Source: Paraplanobispora takensis
GTDB taxonomy: Bacteria > Actinomycetota > Actinomycetes > Streptosporangiales > Streptosporangiaceae
Direction of reading: 5' to 3'
NCBI RefSeq assembly: GCF_016863195.1
Contig: NZ_BOOK01000065.1
Coordinates: 1-51,148, forward strand
DNA: 51,148 nt
Both the position numbers and the translations under genes were made by a program. Under the pieces are notes generated by a model. It made no database searches. It had not been told where the DNA came from and was given only the letters and a program-made list of their open reading frames with translations. This document shows, in pieces, positions 13,999-23,299 of this stretch. Numbering within the stretch: the stretch's first letter is position 1; each line of letters opens with the position of its first letter.

Positions 13999-15156
13999 TC
14001 AGGCCTCGCACCTCTCCCCGAGCAGTTCGGCGAACAGGTTCTCCCAGTGCGGCATCACCCTGTCCGGGGCGTACTCCCGCACGGTCACCAGGGCCGCGGC
14101 GCCCATCCTGCGGCGCAGTTCCCGGTCGGCGACGAGGCGGCGGATCCCCGCGGCCAGGGCGTCCACGTCCTCCGGGGGGACGAGCAGCCCGTCGACCCCG
14201 TCGATCAGGACGTCGGCCGGACCGGTCGGGCAGTCGAAGGCCACCACCGGCAACGCGTGCGACATGGCCTCGATCATCACCATGGGCAGCCCCTCGAAGC
14301 GGGAGCTGAGCACATAGAGCGAGGCGTCCGCCAGTTCGTCGGCCAGCCGGTCGCTCTGGCCCATCAGGGTGATGACGCCGTCCATCCCGTACTTCTTGAT
14401 CAGCGCCCGCAGCTCGGCCTTCTTCTGCCCCGTGCCGAAGACGCGCAGCCGCCAGTCCGGATGATCGCGGACGACCTGCGCGAAGGCCGGGACGAGCATG
14501 TCGAAGCCCTTCTGCGTCACCAGGCGTCCCGCGGCCACCGCCACCCGGTTCTCGTGGGTGGAAAGGCGCAGGCCGAGGGTGTCGATGGCGTTGGGGATCC
14601 GCAGGACCGGGGTTCCCGGCAGCACGCGCTGATAGTCCCGGCGGTCGGTGCCGGTCAGGACCACGACCGCGTCCAGCTTCCGGTAGTGGCGGATGATCTG
14701 CCGGCGGACGGCCTCGCGGTGCGTCGCCAGGTTCATGTGCTCCTGGGCGACCCGGACCACGCTCCCGGAGGCGCAGCGGGCCGAGATGAGGTTCAGGGCG
14801 GGGCGGGTGGTCACCAGGACGCCGTCCTGCAGCGAGGCGACGTAGTCGATGACGGCCCTCTCCACGCGCTCGGTGAAGTAACCCGCGGCGAACTCCCCGC
14901 GCGGGACCATGCGGCCGCGCACCACCCGCCAGAGCCGCCGGCCGAAGGAGTCGGGCCGGGTCCCGTCCCGCTGGTCCACCAGGGCGGTGAGAGCGACACG
15001 CGGATCCAACGGGAAGCGCGGCTCGTCGCGGCGCCGGACCACGCTGACGATCTCGACCTCGTGTCCCGCCTCGGCCATCGCCTCCGCCTGGTTGATCACG
15101 GTGCGGATCGTGCCGCCCATGCCGTAGGCGTGCAGGAGCATGTAGCGGATCTTCAT
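13999..15156 (-). CDS. GT4-family glycosyltransferase
   Basis: A 385-residue GT-B glycosyltransferase. The N-terminal acceptor domain begins IRYMLLHAYGMGGTIRTVIN and contains the glycine-rich loop. The C-terminal nucleotide-sugar domain has AAGRLVTQKGFDMLVPAFA, VFGTGQKKAELRALI and the donor-binding SSRFEGLPMVMIEAMSHALPVVAF motif (the E-x7-E pair). It is cytoplasmic or membrane-associated and probably adds a sugar to a lipid carrier or surface glycan. Its ATG overlaps the stop of the sulfotransferase gene by four bases (ATGA), so the two are coupled and may modify one product. Confidence 0.9.
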   Translation of the reverse strand: MKIRYMLLHAYGMGGTIRTVINQAEAMAEAGHEVEIVSVVRRRDEPRFPLDPRVALTALVDQRDGTRPDSFGRRLWRVVRGRMVPRGEFAAGYFTERVERAVIDYVASLQDGVLVTTRPALNLISARCASGSVVRVAQEHMNLATHREAVRRQIIRHYRKLDAVVVLTGTDRRDYQRVLPGTPVLRIPNAIDTLGLRLSTHENRVAVAAGRLVTQKGFDMLVPAFAQVVRDHPDWRLRVFGTGQKKAELRALIKKYGMDGVITLMGQSDRLADELADASLYVLSSRFEGLPMVMIEAMSHALPVVAFDCPTGPADVLIDGVDGLLVPPEDVDALAAGIRRLVADRELRRRMGAAALVTVREYAPDRVMPHWENLFAELLGERCEA

Positions 15157-16031
15157 GGCTTCGCCAGGTAGCCCCAGCTACGGCAGATGGGTTTCAGTTC
15201 CTCGGGGATCCCGTCCTCGCCGGGCAGGTCGCGGCCCTGCTGCACGGTGCCCGACTGGATCTTCTCCTTCCAGTCCCCCAGGCCCTTGGCGATCACTTCC
15301 TGCTCGCCGTACGAGAGCATCCCCGCCTCCCACGGGATGGCCAGGAACTCGCAGACGCGGCGGGTCTCCGTCTCGGGGTCGCCGGTCAGGTCCTCGTAGC
15401 GCACCGTCAGGCCGGCCAACGCCTTGCGCGCCCGCTGGACCGCCCGCATGTAGCGCAGCGCGTCCAGGGTGGCCTCGTGCGCCGTGCGCCTGTCCGGGCT
15501 GGCCTCGTGCCAGGAGGCGGCGATGGAGGCCGGGTGGCGCAGCAGGAAGATGAAGCGGGCGTCGGGCCAGCAGGTCGCGATGCGGCCGAAGGCGAAGGCG
15601 TTGGCGGGCGTCTTGTCCACGATGAAGGACTTGCCGCTGCGCACCAGTTCCCGGTGGAGCACCCGGTCCCACAGCAGGTGCTCCAGATCGGCCTGGTTGT
15701 GCCCGAGCGCCTCCATCGCCTTGCGCGACAGCGAGGTGCCGAAGCCCACGGTCAGGCGGCGCACGTGCAGCTCGTGCGGGGCGTGCAGCATGGAGTGGGC
15801 GCCCAGCACCGCCCTCAGCAGCGTGGAGCCCGACCTGACCGGCGACAGGATGAAGATCGGCGCGGTCAGCAGCCGGTCCGTCTGCGGATCGGCGGGCGGC
15901 CGGACGAGTTCCTCCGGAGCGGCGGAGACCGGCGCGGAGGCGGTGACGGCCGTGAGAGTCCTGTCCGCCCGGGCGAGCCGGAACCCGGTGAACCTGATCA
16001 GAGCGTCATTGACTGTGCGCTGCCAGTTCAT
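15153..16031 (-). CDS. PAPS-dependent sulfotransferase
   Basis: A 292-residue sulfotransferase. The 5'-phosphosulfate loop is FILSPVRSGSTLLRAVL and the 3'-phosphate-binding segment is FIFLLRHPASIAASWHEA. The later YEDLTGDPETETRRVCEFL helix is typical of the Stf0-like and carbohydrate-type bacterial enzymes. It transfers sulfate from PAPS to an unknown hydroxyl or amine. It is the first gene of a two-gene unit with the glycosyltransferase, which suggests a sulfated glycolipid or exopolysaccharide. The ATG is at 16031. Confidence 0.9.
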   Translation of the reverse strand: MNWQRTVNDALIRFTGFRLARADRTLTAVTASAPVSAAPEELVRPPADPQTDRLLTAPIFILSPVRSGSTLLRAVLGAHSMLHAPHELHVRRLTVGFGTSLSRKAMEALGHNQADLEHLLWDRVLHRELVRSGKSFIVDKTPANAFAFGRIATCWPDARFIFLLRHPASIAASWHEASPDRRTAHEATLDALRYMRAVQRARKALAGLTVRYEDLTGDPETETRRVCEFLAIPWEAGMLSYGEQEVIAKGLGDWKEKIQSGTVQQGRDLPGEDGIPEELKPICRSWGYLAKP

Positions 16032-16180
16032 GCCGAGGCAGGCTACTCGCCTTTCCTGTCAGTTCACTGTGTGTTCGCACCTGCGGACTCACAGGAAACG
16101 CCCATGTTCCGCCCCGGCCTCAGAAGGTATGGGGGGAAGATCCCCGAATGAGGGAAACGCACCCCGGACGGCCCGGGACG

Positions 16181-17434
16181 TCAGTGGGCCAGCGCCTCCT
16201 CGGCGGCCTCGGGAGCCCGCATCCGGCGCACCCCGGGGGAGAGCAGCGCGGCGAGGGCGACCAGGACGACCAGCGCGGCGCACGCCAGCAGCGCCGGCCT
16301 GGGCCCGATCAGGATGGCGACCGGTCCGGCCACCAGCAGTCCGATCGGGCCGAACATCAACGACCCCAGGGCGTCGTAGGAGCTCACCCGCGACAGCGCC
16401 TCGGCGGGGATCTCACGCTGCATGGTGGTGCTCCACAGCACTCCGAAGACGTCGAAGCTGACGCCCATCGTGACGGCCCCCAGCACGACCGCCCACAGCG
16501 GGGCTCCCACGCCGAGCAGCAGGTACGGCAGCGCGGCGAACATGGTGAGGATCGTGCCCACCAGGATGGGGCGGCGGGGCCGGAACCGCAGCGCGAAGAC
16601 GACTCCGCCGAGCATGCCCACCGCCTCGCCCGCCAGGATCGCCGACCAGGCGGCGGCCCCGCCCAGGCTCTCCTTGGCCACCAGCGGGCCGAGCACGCCG
16701 TGCGCGGCCTGCACGGCCATCACCAGCACCGAGAACTGGGCGACGACCACCCACAGCCACTGCCGGGAGGCGAACTCGCGCCAGCCCTCCCGCAGCTCGG
16801 CCAGCACGGAGGGGGTCGCCTGCGCGGAGCGCGCCTCCGCCGGGGTCAGGCGCAGCGCCGCCAGGAGTACGGCCGCCGCCGTGAACATGGCGCCACTGAT
16901 GGCCAGCGCCCAGCCCCCGCCGACCAGGACCACCGTGGCCCCGCTCAGCACGAGTCCCGCCACGCGGGAGATGTTGGCGCCCAGCCCCAGCAGGGCGTTG
17001 GCGGTCTGCAGCCGGTCGGCGGGCACGACGTCGGGGATGATGCCGGTCAGCGCGGGGTACATGGCCGCCATCGCGACGCCGCTGATCGCGGCCGCCGTCG
17101 CCATGACGGGGAGCGGGGTCCAGCCGGTGAGCAGCATCGCGGACAGGCCGAAGAACGCCACGGCGTTGAGGATCTCGCCGGCCATCATCACCCGCTGGCG
17201 CGGGAGGCGGTCGGCGACGACCCCGCCGACGAGCATGAACAGCACCGTCGGCAGCGCCTCGGCGGTGAGCACCACCGACAGCGTCGTGGCGGTCGCGCCG
17301 GGCATCCCCAGGACGCCGAAGGCCAGGGCCACCGGGGCGAAGGCCGTACCCAGCACCGAGACGGTCCGGGCGGTGAGCAGCAGGGCGAAACGGTGATCCG
17401 CGAGCATGGCGAGATCGCGGCGGTAGCTGTTCAC
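16181..17434 (-). CDS. MFS transporter, EntS-like exporter
   Basis: A 417-residue major-facilitator protein with about twelve membrane helices. After a short cytoplasmic start (MNSYRRDLAMLADHRF), LLLTARTVSVLGTAFAPVALAFG is typical of the MFS_3/EntS branch. The loop-2 motif reads GGVVADRLPRQRVMMAGE, the expected D-R-x-x-R/K pattern. Members export siderophores, macrolides or other small molecules. It stands alone, and no biosynthetic partner is nearby, so the substrate is open. The start at 17434 faces the PAS-GGDEF-EAL gene across a 479-base gap. Confidence 0.92.
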   Translation of the reverse strand: MNSYRRDLAMLADHRFALLLTARTVSVLGTAFAPVALAFGVLGMPGATATTLSVVLTAEALPTVLFMLVGGVVADRLPRQRVMMAGEILNAVAFFGLSAMLLTGWTPLPVMATAAAISGVAMAAMYPALTGIIPDVVPADRLQTANALLGLGANISRVAGLVLSGATVVLVGGGWALAISGAMFTAAAVLLAALRLTPAEARSAQATPSVLAELREGWREFASRQWLWVVVAQFSVLVMAVQAAHGVLGPLVAKESLGGAAAWSAILAGEAVGMLGGVVFALRFRPRRPILVGTILTMFAALPYLLLGVGAPLWAVVLGAVTMGVSFDVFGVLWSTTMQREIPAEALSRVSSYDALGSLMFGPIGLLVAGPVAILIGPRPALLACAALVVLVALAALLSPGVRRMRAPEAAEEALAH

Positions 17435-17913
17435 CGGATGGCTCCTTCAGGAAGTCACGAAGGAGTCCATCTTGCCGCTTTTCGTCCTTGATGTCGCATC
17501 AATAAACCGGTGCGTCCGGGCCCGCGCCGGGCGGGGACCCCCTCCGGTCATCTCCAGATCACCCCGTCCATCCCTCCCCCGATCACCCGGTCGCGCCTTT
17601 TCCGATCACCCGTCCGGGACGGGCGGGAAAAGCCCTATCTCTCTTTACCGGGGCTTGTGGAAAAGGGCGTCCCGTTGACCGGAGCTTTCCCCGGTCCTAC
17701 GGGTTGCTGATCCGGGGATCGGCACCATTGCGCTGCGCCGGGGTACTGCTGAGACAACACGAATTACGGACATACCGCTCGCAACGTCATGGGCGTGACC
17801 AGCGCGGAGGGGAAGAAAACAGGTGCCAGCGGGTTGCAAGGGGAAATCCTCATAACCGTGTCCCACCGGCCGATGGACATGCGATGACGTTGTTGGAGAT
17901 GAGGGAGCGGAAA
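17435..17913. other. 479-base divergent intergenic region
   Basis: It separates the MFS gene from the GGDEF-EAL gene. GATCACCCG-like words recur at about 17552, 17580 and 17605 with 25-28 base spacing, and GTGGAAAAGGGCG lies near 17650. These could be regulator sites. I recognise no riboswitch or small gene. Confidence 0.4.
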
Positions 17914-20646
17914 ATGTCGGAAGGTCAGGCAACGCTCGCCGTACCGTCCGGTTCCGCTTCGAACCGGGGTCCGGTATGGCCGGTGGTCGTTATCACCGTA
18001 CTGGCCGTATTCAATATCGCGTGGTGCGCCGTCAACCTGACGGGCACCGTGGCGCCGGTGCTGGCCTGGGTGCCGCTGCCGGTGTGCGCCGCGGTCACCG
18101 CCTACGCCACCTGGAGCGTCTCCCGGCTCTCCACGCTCGCCGTGCCCGTGCGCCTGCTGTGGCGGCGCCTGGCGCTGGCGCTGGTGCTGGTCGCCTTCGG
18201 CGTGATCGGTGACGCGATCGACACCGCCGGGCCCGGCGAGGCGTGGCCGTACGTCCGCCCGCTGTCCGTGGGCTTCTACTGCGTCACCGTCATGGTGGTC
18301 CTGTGGGCGCTGCTGCGCACGCCCGTCGGGAGCCGCTCCCCCGGCCAGTGGCTGCGGCTGGGGCTCGACACCGCCGTCTTCCTGCTGGCCGGCAGCCTGT
18401 TCATCGGCCACTACGCGCTGGTGGGCGGCACGGAGCTGGTAGCCGTCACCGGCTCGTGGTGGTCGCTGGCGAGCATCGTCGCGCTGTCCTGCTTCGTGAT
18501 GCTGGCCGCCGCCAAGCTGGCGCTGACCGGCGTGGGTCCCCTGGACCGGGGCGCCCTGTGGCTGCTGACGCTGTCGATCCTGATCTCGGCCACGGTCAGC
18601 AGCGTGCTCACCCCGATCCTGGGCGACAACCCGAACGTCTACGCCTCCCAGATCGCCCTCCCGATCGGCTGCCTGGTCATGGCGCTGGCCGCCGAGCGGC
18701 AGCGCCGGGCCGTCGCCTCCGAGGCCAGGCCGACCGCGCGGCGCCCGTTCAGCCCGCTGCCGTACGTCGCGGTCGCGGCCACCTACGTCCTGCTGCTGCT
18801 GTCCACGCGCGAGGCGAACACGACGGTCCGGCTGGTCGTGATCGGCGTCATCGCCCTGACCGCGCTGGTGGTGATCCGGCAGCTGACCGCCCTGTACGAC
18901 AACGCCCGCCTGCTGGACCGCCTGGACTCCAGCATCTCCGAGCTGGGCCGGCACGAGCGGCGCTTCCGCTCGCTGGTGCAGAACTCCTCCGACATCACCC
19001 TGATCACCGACTTCAAGAGCCGGGTGACCTACATCAGCCCGAGCGTCGAGCGGATCCTCGGCATGCCGGCCGACCACTGGCTCGGCCGGCCGGTCACCCA
19101 GTGCGTCCACCCGGACGACCTGCCGGTGATGCAGGACTTCCGCGAGAGGCTGATGGAGCGCGTCGGCGCCACCGCCTCGTGCCAGGCCCGGATGCGCCAC
19201 GCCGACGGGTCCTGGCGCTGGCTCGACGTCTTCGCCACCAACCGGTTCGACGAGCCCAGCGTCGGCGGCATCGTCAGCAACGCCCGCGACATCACCGAGA
19301 CCCGCCGCTTCCAGGACCAGCTGGCCCACCAGGTCACCCACGACGCGCTGACCCAGCTCGCCAACCGGACCCTGTTCGCCGAGCGGACTGCCGAGGAGCT
19401 GGCCGCCGGGTACGACGTCGTGCTGGCACTGATCGACATCGACGACTTCAAGGCGATCAACGACCGGCTCGGGCACGCGGTCGGCGACGCCCTCCTGGTC
19501 GCCCTCGCCGACCGCCTCAGGGGATGCGTACGGCCCGGCGACCTGGTGGCCCGGCTCGGTGGCGACGAGTTCGCCATCCTGCTGCGCAGCGTCCGCGGGC
19601 CGGAGATCGAGCAGGTCATCGAAGACGTCATGGTCGCCCTCGGCACCGCCGTGCACGCCGCGGACCACGAGCTGCTCGCCCAGGCCAGCATCGGTCTGGT
19701 CGACGGCGGCGCGGGCATGGACGCCAGCGAGCTGCTGCGCCGCGCCGACGTGGCCATGTACGCCGCCAAGGAGCAGGGCAAGAGCGGCTACCGCTGGTAC
19801 AGCGAGAGCATGGACGCCCGAGCCGTCGAGCACGCCCGGATGGGCGCCGACCTGCAGCGGGCCCTGGCCAGGGAGGAGCTGTTCCTGCTGTACCAGCCGG
19901 TGGTCACGCTGCCCCACGGCGACGTCTACGGCGTCGAGACGCTGATCCGCTGGCGCCACCCGGAGCGCGGACTGGTCTCGCCCGCGGAGTTCATCCCCGT
20001 CGCCGAGCGCAACGGGATGATCGTCCAGATCGGCGACTGGGTGCTGCGCGAGGCGTGCCGGCAGATGGTCGAGTGGCAGCGGGACTACGGCGTCGCGGCC
20101 CCCTCCCGGGTGGCGGTGAACGTCTCGGCCCGGCAACTGCGCGAGCCGGCGTTCGCCCGGACCGTGGCCGACGTGCTGGCCGAGACCGGGCTGCGCCCGG
20201 GCGACCTGCTGGTGGAGATCACCGAGACGGCCGTGTTCGACGGCGGTCCCGCGGTGGAGACGGTCCAGGCCATCCAGTCCCTGGGGGTCGCGATCGCCCT
20301 GGACGACTTCGGCACCGGGCACTCCTCGCTCGGACTGCTGCGCACCTGCCCGGTCGACATCCTGAAGGTGGACAAGCTGTTCGTCGACGGGGTGGCCGGC
20401 ACGGCCGAGGAGGCGGCGATCGCCACCTCGATCGCGCAGATCGCCCACGCCCTGGGGCTGGGCGCCGTGGCCGAGGGCGTGGAGACCACGGCGCAGGCGG
20501 CGAAGCTGTACCAGATGGGCTACCGCCTGGCGCAGGGCTTCCACTTCGCCCGGCCGCTGTCCCCCGGCGACCTGGCCGTCATGCTGGAGGCCCGCCTGCC
20601 GCGCCGCGGGCCCGACGCGATGGAGCCCCCGGCCCTGGCCAGCTGA
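17914..20646 (+). CDS. Membrane-bound PAS-GGDEF-EAL protein (cyclic-di-GMP turnover)
   Basis: A 910-residue protein. About ten membrane helices fill residues 20-330. A PAS domain follows at about 345-470 (FRSLVQNSSDITLITD to GIVSNARDITETR). The diguanylate cyclase domain has intact RLGGDEFAILL near 549 with the RPGD inhibitory site five residues before it. The phosphodiesterase domain has VETLIRW in place of the usual EAL, yet keeps NVSARQL, EITETAVF, ALDDFGTGHSSLGLL, DILKVDKLFV and AEGVET. Both activities are therefore possible. I start at ATG 17914 because GAGGGAG is seven bases upstream; in-frame ATGs at 17884 and 17899 lack this. It probably controls development or adhesion through c-di-GMP. 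Confidence 0.92.
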   Translation: MSEGQATLAVPSGSASNRGPVWPVVVITVLAVFNIAWCAVNLTGTVAPVLAWVPLPVCAAVTAYATWSVSRLSTLAVPVRLLWRRLALALVLVAFGVIGDAIDTAGPGEAWPYVRPLSVGFYCVTVMVVLWALLRTPVGSRSPGQWLRLGLDTAVFLLAGSLFIGHYALVGGTELVAVTGSWWSLASIVALSCFVMLAAAKLALTGVGPLDRGALWLLTLSILISATVSSVLTPILGDNPNVYASQIALPIGCLVMALAAERQRRAVASEARPTARRPFSPLPYVAVAATYVLLLLSTREANTTVRLVVIGVIALTALVVIRQLTALYDNARLLDRLDSSISELGRHERRFRSLVQNSSDITLITDFKSRVTYISPSVERILGMPADHWLGRPVTQCVHPDDLPVMQDFRERLMERVGATASCQARMRHADGSWRWLDVFATNRFDEPSVGGIVSNARDITETRRFQDQLAHQVTHDALTQLANRTLFAERTAEELAAGYDVVLALIDIDDFKAINDRLGHAVGDALLVALADRLRGCVRPGDLVARLGGDEFAILLRSVRGPEIEQVIEDVMVALGTAVHAADHELLAQASIGLVDGGAGMDASELLRRADVAMYAAKEQGKSGYRWYSESMDARAVEHARMGADLQRALAREELFLLYQPVVTLPHGDVYGVETLIRWRHPERGLVSPAEFIPVAERNGMIVQIGDWVLREACRQMVEWQRDYGVAAPSRVAVNVSARQLREPAFARTVADVLAETGLRPGDLLVEITETAVFDGGPAVETVQAIQSLGVAIALDDFGTGHSSLGLLRTCPVDILKVDKLFVDGVAGTAEEAAIATSIAQIAHALGLGAVAEGVETTAQAAKLYQMGYRLAQGFHFARPLSPGDLAVMLEARLPRRGPDAMEPPALAS

Positions 20647-20719
20647 CCGGCACGCCGGGCGGGGCCCGCTTTTGACCGGCCGGGTGCGTCATCCGGCCGG
20701 TCAGGGGAACGGGACCCGT

Positions 20720-21556
20720 ATGGACAACACCAATGGGACGAAACCTCTGGCCGTCGTGACCGGCGCGTCCAGCGGCATCGGTTACGAGCTCGCCAGGCAG
20801 TTCGCCGAGAACGGATTCGATCTCGTCGTCGCCGCCGAGGACGAGCGTCTCTTCCCCGCCGCCCGGTCGCTGGAGGACCTCGGCGCGGCGGTCTCCAGCG
20901 TGCAGGTGGACCTCGCCCACTACGAGGGCGTCGAGGAGCTCCACACCCGGATCGCCGCCTCCGGCCGCCCGGTGGACGCGATCGCCGTCAACGCGGGCAT
21001 CGGCGTCAGCGGCGACTTCGCCCGGGAGACCGACCTGAACGCCGAGCTCAAGCTGATCAAGCTCAACGTGGTCTCCTCGGTGCACCTGGCCAAGCTCGTC
21101 CTGCCCGGCATGGTCGAGCGCGGTCGGGGACGGGTCCTGTTCACCTCCTCGATCGCGGGCACGATGCCCGGGCCGTTCCACGCGGTGTACGCGGCCTCCA
21201 AGGCGTTCCTGTACTCCTTCTCCGAGGGGATCCGCGAGGAGCTCAAGGACACCGGTGTCACCGTCACCGCCCTGCTGCCCGGCCCGACCGACACCGACTT
21301 CTTCCGCCGCGCCGACATGGAGGACACCAAGGTGGGCGCGGGGCAGAAGGACGACCCCGCCGAGGTGGCGCGCCAGGGCTTCAAGGCGCTGATGTCCGGC
21401 GACGACCACGTGGTGGCCGGGTCGAAGAAGAACGTGGTGCAGGCCGTGGCGGGCAAGATCATGCCCGAGTCCGCCCAGGCGAAGATGACCCGGCGGATGA
21501 CCGAGCCCGGGAGCGGGGACCCGGACGGGGAGGGCGAGGACCGGGGCGGGGAGTAG
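20720..21556 (+). CDS. Short-chain dehydrogenase/reductase
   Basis: A 278-residue classical SDR. The NAD(P)-binding TGASSGIGYELARQF lies near residue 14, NAGIG in the middle, the catalytic serine in FTSSIAGTMPG and the YxxxK pair in HAVYAASKAFL. The acidic, charged tail of about 45 residues (GSGDPDGEGEDRGGE) is unusual for the family and probably disordered. The substrate is unknown. GGGGAACGGG precedes the ATG. It converges on the frlC-like gene with eleven bases between the stops. Confidence 0.9.
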   Translation: MDNTNGTKPLAVVTGASSGIGYELARQFAENGFDLVVAAEDERLFPAARSLEDLGAAVSSVQVDLAHYEGVEELHTRIAASGRPVDAIAVNAGIGVSGDFARETDLNAELKLIKLNVVSSVHLAKLVLPGMVERGRGRVLFTSSIAGTMPGPFHAVYAASKAFLYSFSEGIREELKDTGVTVTALLPGPTDTDFFRRADMEDTKVGAGQKDDPAEVARQGFKALMSGDDHVVAGSKKNVVQAVAGKIMPESAQAKMTRRMTEPGSGDPDGEGEDRGGE

Positions 21557-21567
21557 ACACTCCCCTG

Positions 21568-22419
21568 TCAGGCGGTCCCGGCAGGGGTTTTAAGTACGGC
21601 GCGCACCGCCGCCAGGCACCGCTCCACCACCGGCCGAGGATCGAAGGCGTAGGTGCCGTCGCCGAACAGCTCGAAGGTCATGTGCCCCCGGTACCCCCGG
21701 CGGTCCAGGTCGGCCAGATAGCCGGCCAGCGGGAGCTCGCCGTCGCCCCACGCCAGGTGCCCGGCGGGGCGGCCGTCGACGAGGTGCACGTGGCGGACGC
21801 GGTCGCCGAGAGCGTCGAAGTAGTCGTCGACGCTCTCGCCCGCGACGGCCATGCCCACGGTGTCGAGCACGGCGCCGAGGTTGGCGGCGCCCACCTCGTC
21901 GATCATCGTCGCGAGCGTGCGGCAGTCGTTGACGAGGTTCGACTCCACGCGCTGCAGGGGTTCCAGCACGCACGTCACCCCGAGCGCCCCGGCGTAGGCG
22001 GCGATCTCGCCGATCGCGTCGACGGAGCGGCGCCAGGCGGCCTCCACCGGCTCGTTCTCGAAGCCGCGGCCCGGGGTGAGCAGGAGCAGCTCCGCCCCGA
22101 GCTCCGCGCACAGTTCGGCCGCGCGGCGGAACACGGCGATGCTCTCGGCGCGCAGCCAGGTGACGGGGGAGGCCACGTTGACCGGGTACATCACCTGCTC
22201 GGGGGTCAGGCAGTGCACCGCGAGCCCCCGCGCCTCGGCGCCGCGGCGCACGGCCCGCGCCTCGGCGTCGCTCAGCCGGGGGATGTGCAGCTGCGGCGCG
22301 ATGCCCCACAGCTCCAGCCGTTCACGGCCGAGCTCGGCGGCGTCGTCGAGGAAGCGCTCGAAGGGCTGGTGCTGGTAGGCGAAGTTCGAGGCGGTGATCT
22401 GCCGGGTGGAGAGGGTCAT
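21568..22419 (-). CDS. frlC: FrlC-like ketosamine epimerase (TIM-barrel)
   Basis: A 283-residue AP-endonuclease-2/xylose-isomerase-like barrel. It parallels E. coli FrlC, with the LELWGI strand, the TPEQVMYPVNVAS segment (TPE-x-x-YP-N), the metal ligand Glu in CVLEPLQRVESNLVNDC, Asp in GAVLDTVG, His in HVHLVDG and Glu in MTFELFG. FrlC interconverts fructoselysine and psicoselysine, letting the latter enter the pathway. It is the last gene of the importer operon, 43 bases after the permease gene, and lies in the same locus as frlB- and frlD-like genes, which supports the assignment. The exact ketosamine is unknown. Confidence 0.8.
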   Translation of the reverse strand: MTLSTRQITASNFAYQHQPFERFLDDAAELGRERLELWGIAPQLHIPRLSDAEARAVRRGAEARGLAVHCLTPEQVMYPVNVASPVTWLRAESIAVFRRAAELCAELGAELLLLTPGRGFENEPVEAAWRRSVDAIGEIAAYAGALGVTCVLEPLQRVESNLVNDCRTLATMIDEVGAANLGAVLDTVGMAVAGESVDDYFDALGDRVRHVHLVDGRPAGHLAWGDGELPLAGYLADLDRRGYRGHMTFELFGDGTYAFDPRPVVERCLAAVRAVLKTPAGTA

Positions 22420-22462
22420 CGGGGCTCCTGCCGTACGTGGCGCGCGCTGCGGTCGAGAGGGG

Positions 22463-23299
22463 TCACTTTCCGATTCCGTCGGCGAGGCCCCTGACGATAT
22501 AGCGCTGGCCGAAGAAGAACAGCAGCACCACCGGGACCGCCGCGATCACCATGCCGGCGAAGACGACGGGGAACTCGGTGCCGTGCTTGCTCATCAGGCT
22601 CGTCAGGCCGACCGGGAGGGTCTGCACGCCGCTGCCGCTGGTGAAGACCATCGCGAACAGGTACTCGTTCCAGGTGAACAGGATGTGCAGCAGCACCGTC
22701 GAGGTGATGATCGGCTTGCACATCGGCAGGGTGATCCGCCAGAAGGCGGTCCAGCGGCCGGCGCCGTCCATCTCTGCGGCCTCGTCGACCTCGCGGGGCA
22801 GATCGATCATGTAGGCGCGGATGAGGAAGGTGGTGAAGGGGATGCGGAAGGCGGTGTACAGGATGAGCAGCGCCCAGAAGCTGTTGTACAGGCCCATCGC
22901 CTGGAACATCTTCACCAGGGGGACCAGCGCCACGGTGGGGGCGAGCATGAGCCCGCCGAGGATGAGCGCGGTGATCGTCTTGTTGAACGGGATGTCCACG
23001 CGGGTCAGGCCGTAGGCGGCCCAGGCGCTGACGAACACGGTGGCCGCCGTCGAGGTCACGGTGACCAGCACGCTGGTGGTGAGATAGTCGCTGACCCCCC
23101 GGTTCCACGCCTTGCGGTAGTTGTCGAAGCTCCAGTCGACCGGCAGGGCGAACGGGTCGCCGAACAGCTCGGCGTTGGTCTTGAACCCGTTGAGCACCAT
23201 CCACAGCAGGGGATAGAGCACCACGACCGCGAGGCCGAGGAGGAAGGCCCACACGAACACGCGGGCGATCACACCGAGGAAGCCCAGGCGACTCACCAC
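22463..23299 (-). CDS. ABC sugar-type permease (MalG-like)
   Basis: A 278-residue inner-membrane permease of the CUT1 class with six membrane helices. The ATPase-coupling EAA loop is EVDEAAEMDGAGRWTAFWRI, followed by TLPMCKPII. GTG codons at 23299 and 23296 are both possible starts; the latter overlaps the upstream stop as GTGA. It pairs with the MalF-like permease encoded just upstream and the lipoprotein at 24209-25528. No ATPase gene is present, so a shared MsiK-type ATPase probably drives it, as is common in actinomycetes. Confidence 0.92.
   Translation of the reverse strand: MVSRLGFLGVIARVFVWAFLLGLAVVVLYPLLWMVLNGFKTNAELFGDPFALPVDWSFDNYRKAWNRGVSDYLTTSVLVTVTSTAATVFVSAWAAYGLTRVDIPFNKTITALILGGLMLAPTVALVPLVKMFQAMGLYNSFWALLILYTAFRIPFTTFLIRAYMIDLPREVDEAAEMDGAGRWTAFWRITLPMCKPIITSTVLLHILFTWNEYLFAMVFTSGSGVQTLPVGLTSLMSKHGTEFPVVFAGMVIAAVPVVLLFFFGQRYIVRGLADGIGK

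Noticed and set aside
17704-17913. Upstream extension of the GGDEF-EAL frame
   Set aside because: The added 70 residues are Arg/His-rich and unlike a protein start, and the only good ribosome-binding site precedes ATG 17914.
17764-20544. A 926-codon minus-strand frame opposite the GGDEF-EAL gene
   Set aside because: Its composition (Gln, His, Gly, Val, Asp repeats) is the usual antisense of GC-rich coding sequence, and there is no start signal or known domain.
18243-20675. An 810-codon open frame overlapping the GGDEF-EAL gene
   Set aside because: It is an Arg/Pro/Gly-rich shadow of the real gene in another frame, caused by high GC at third positions; no family resemblance.
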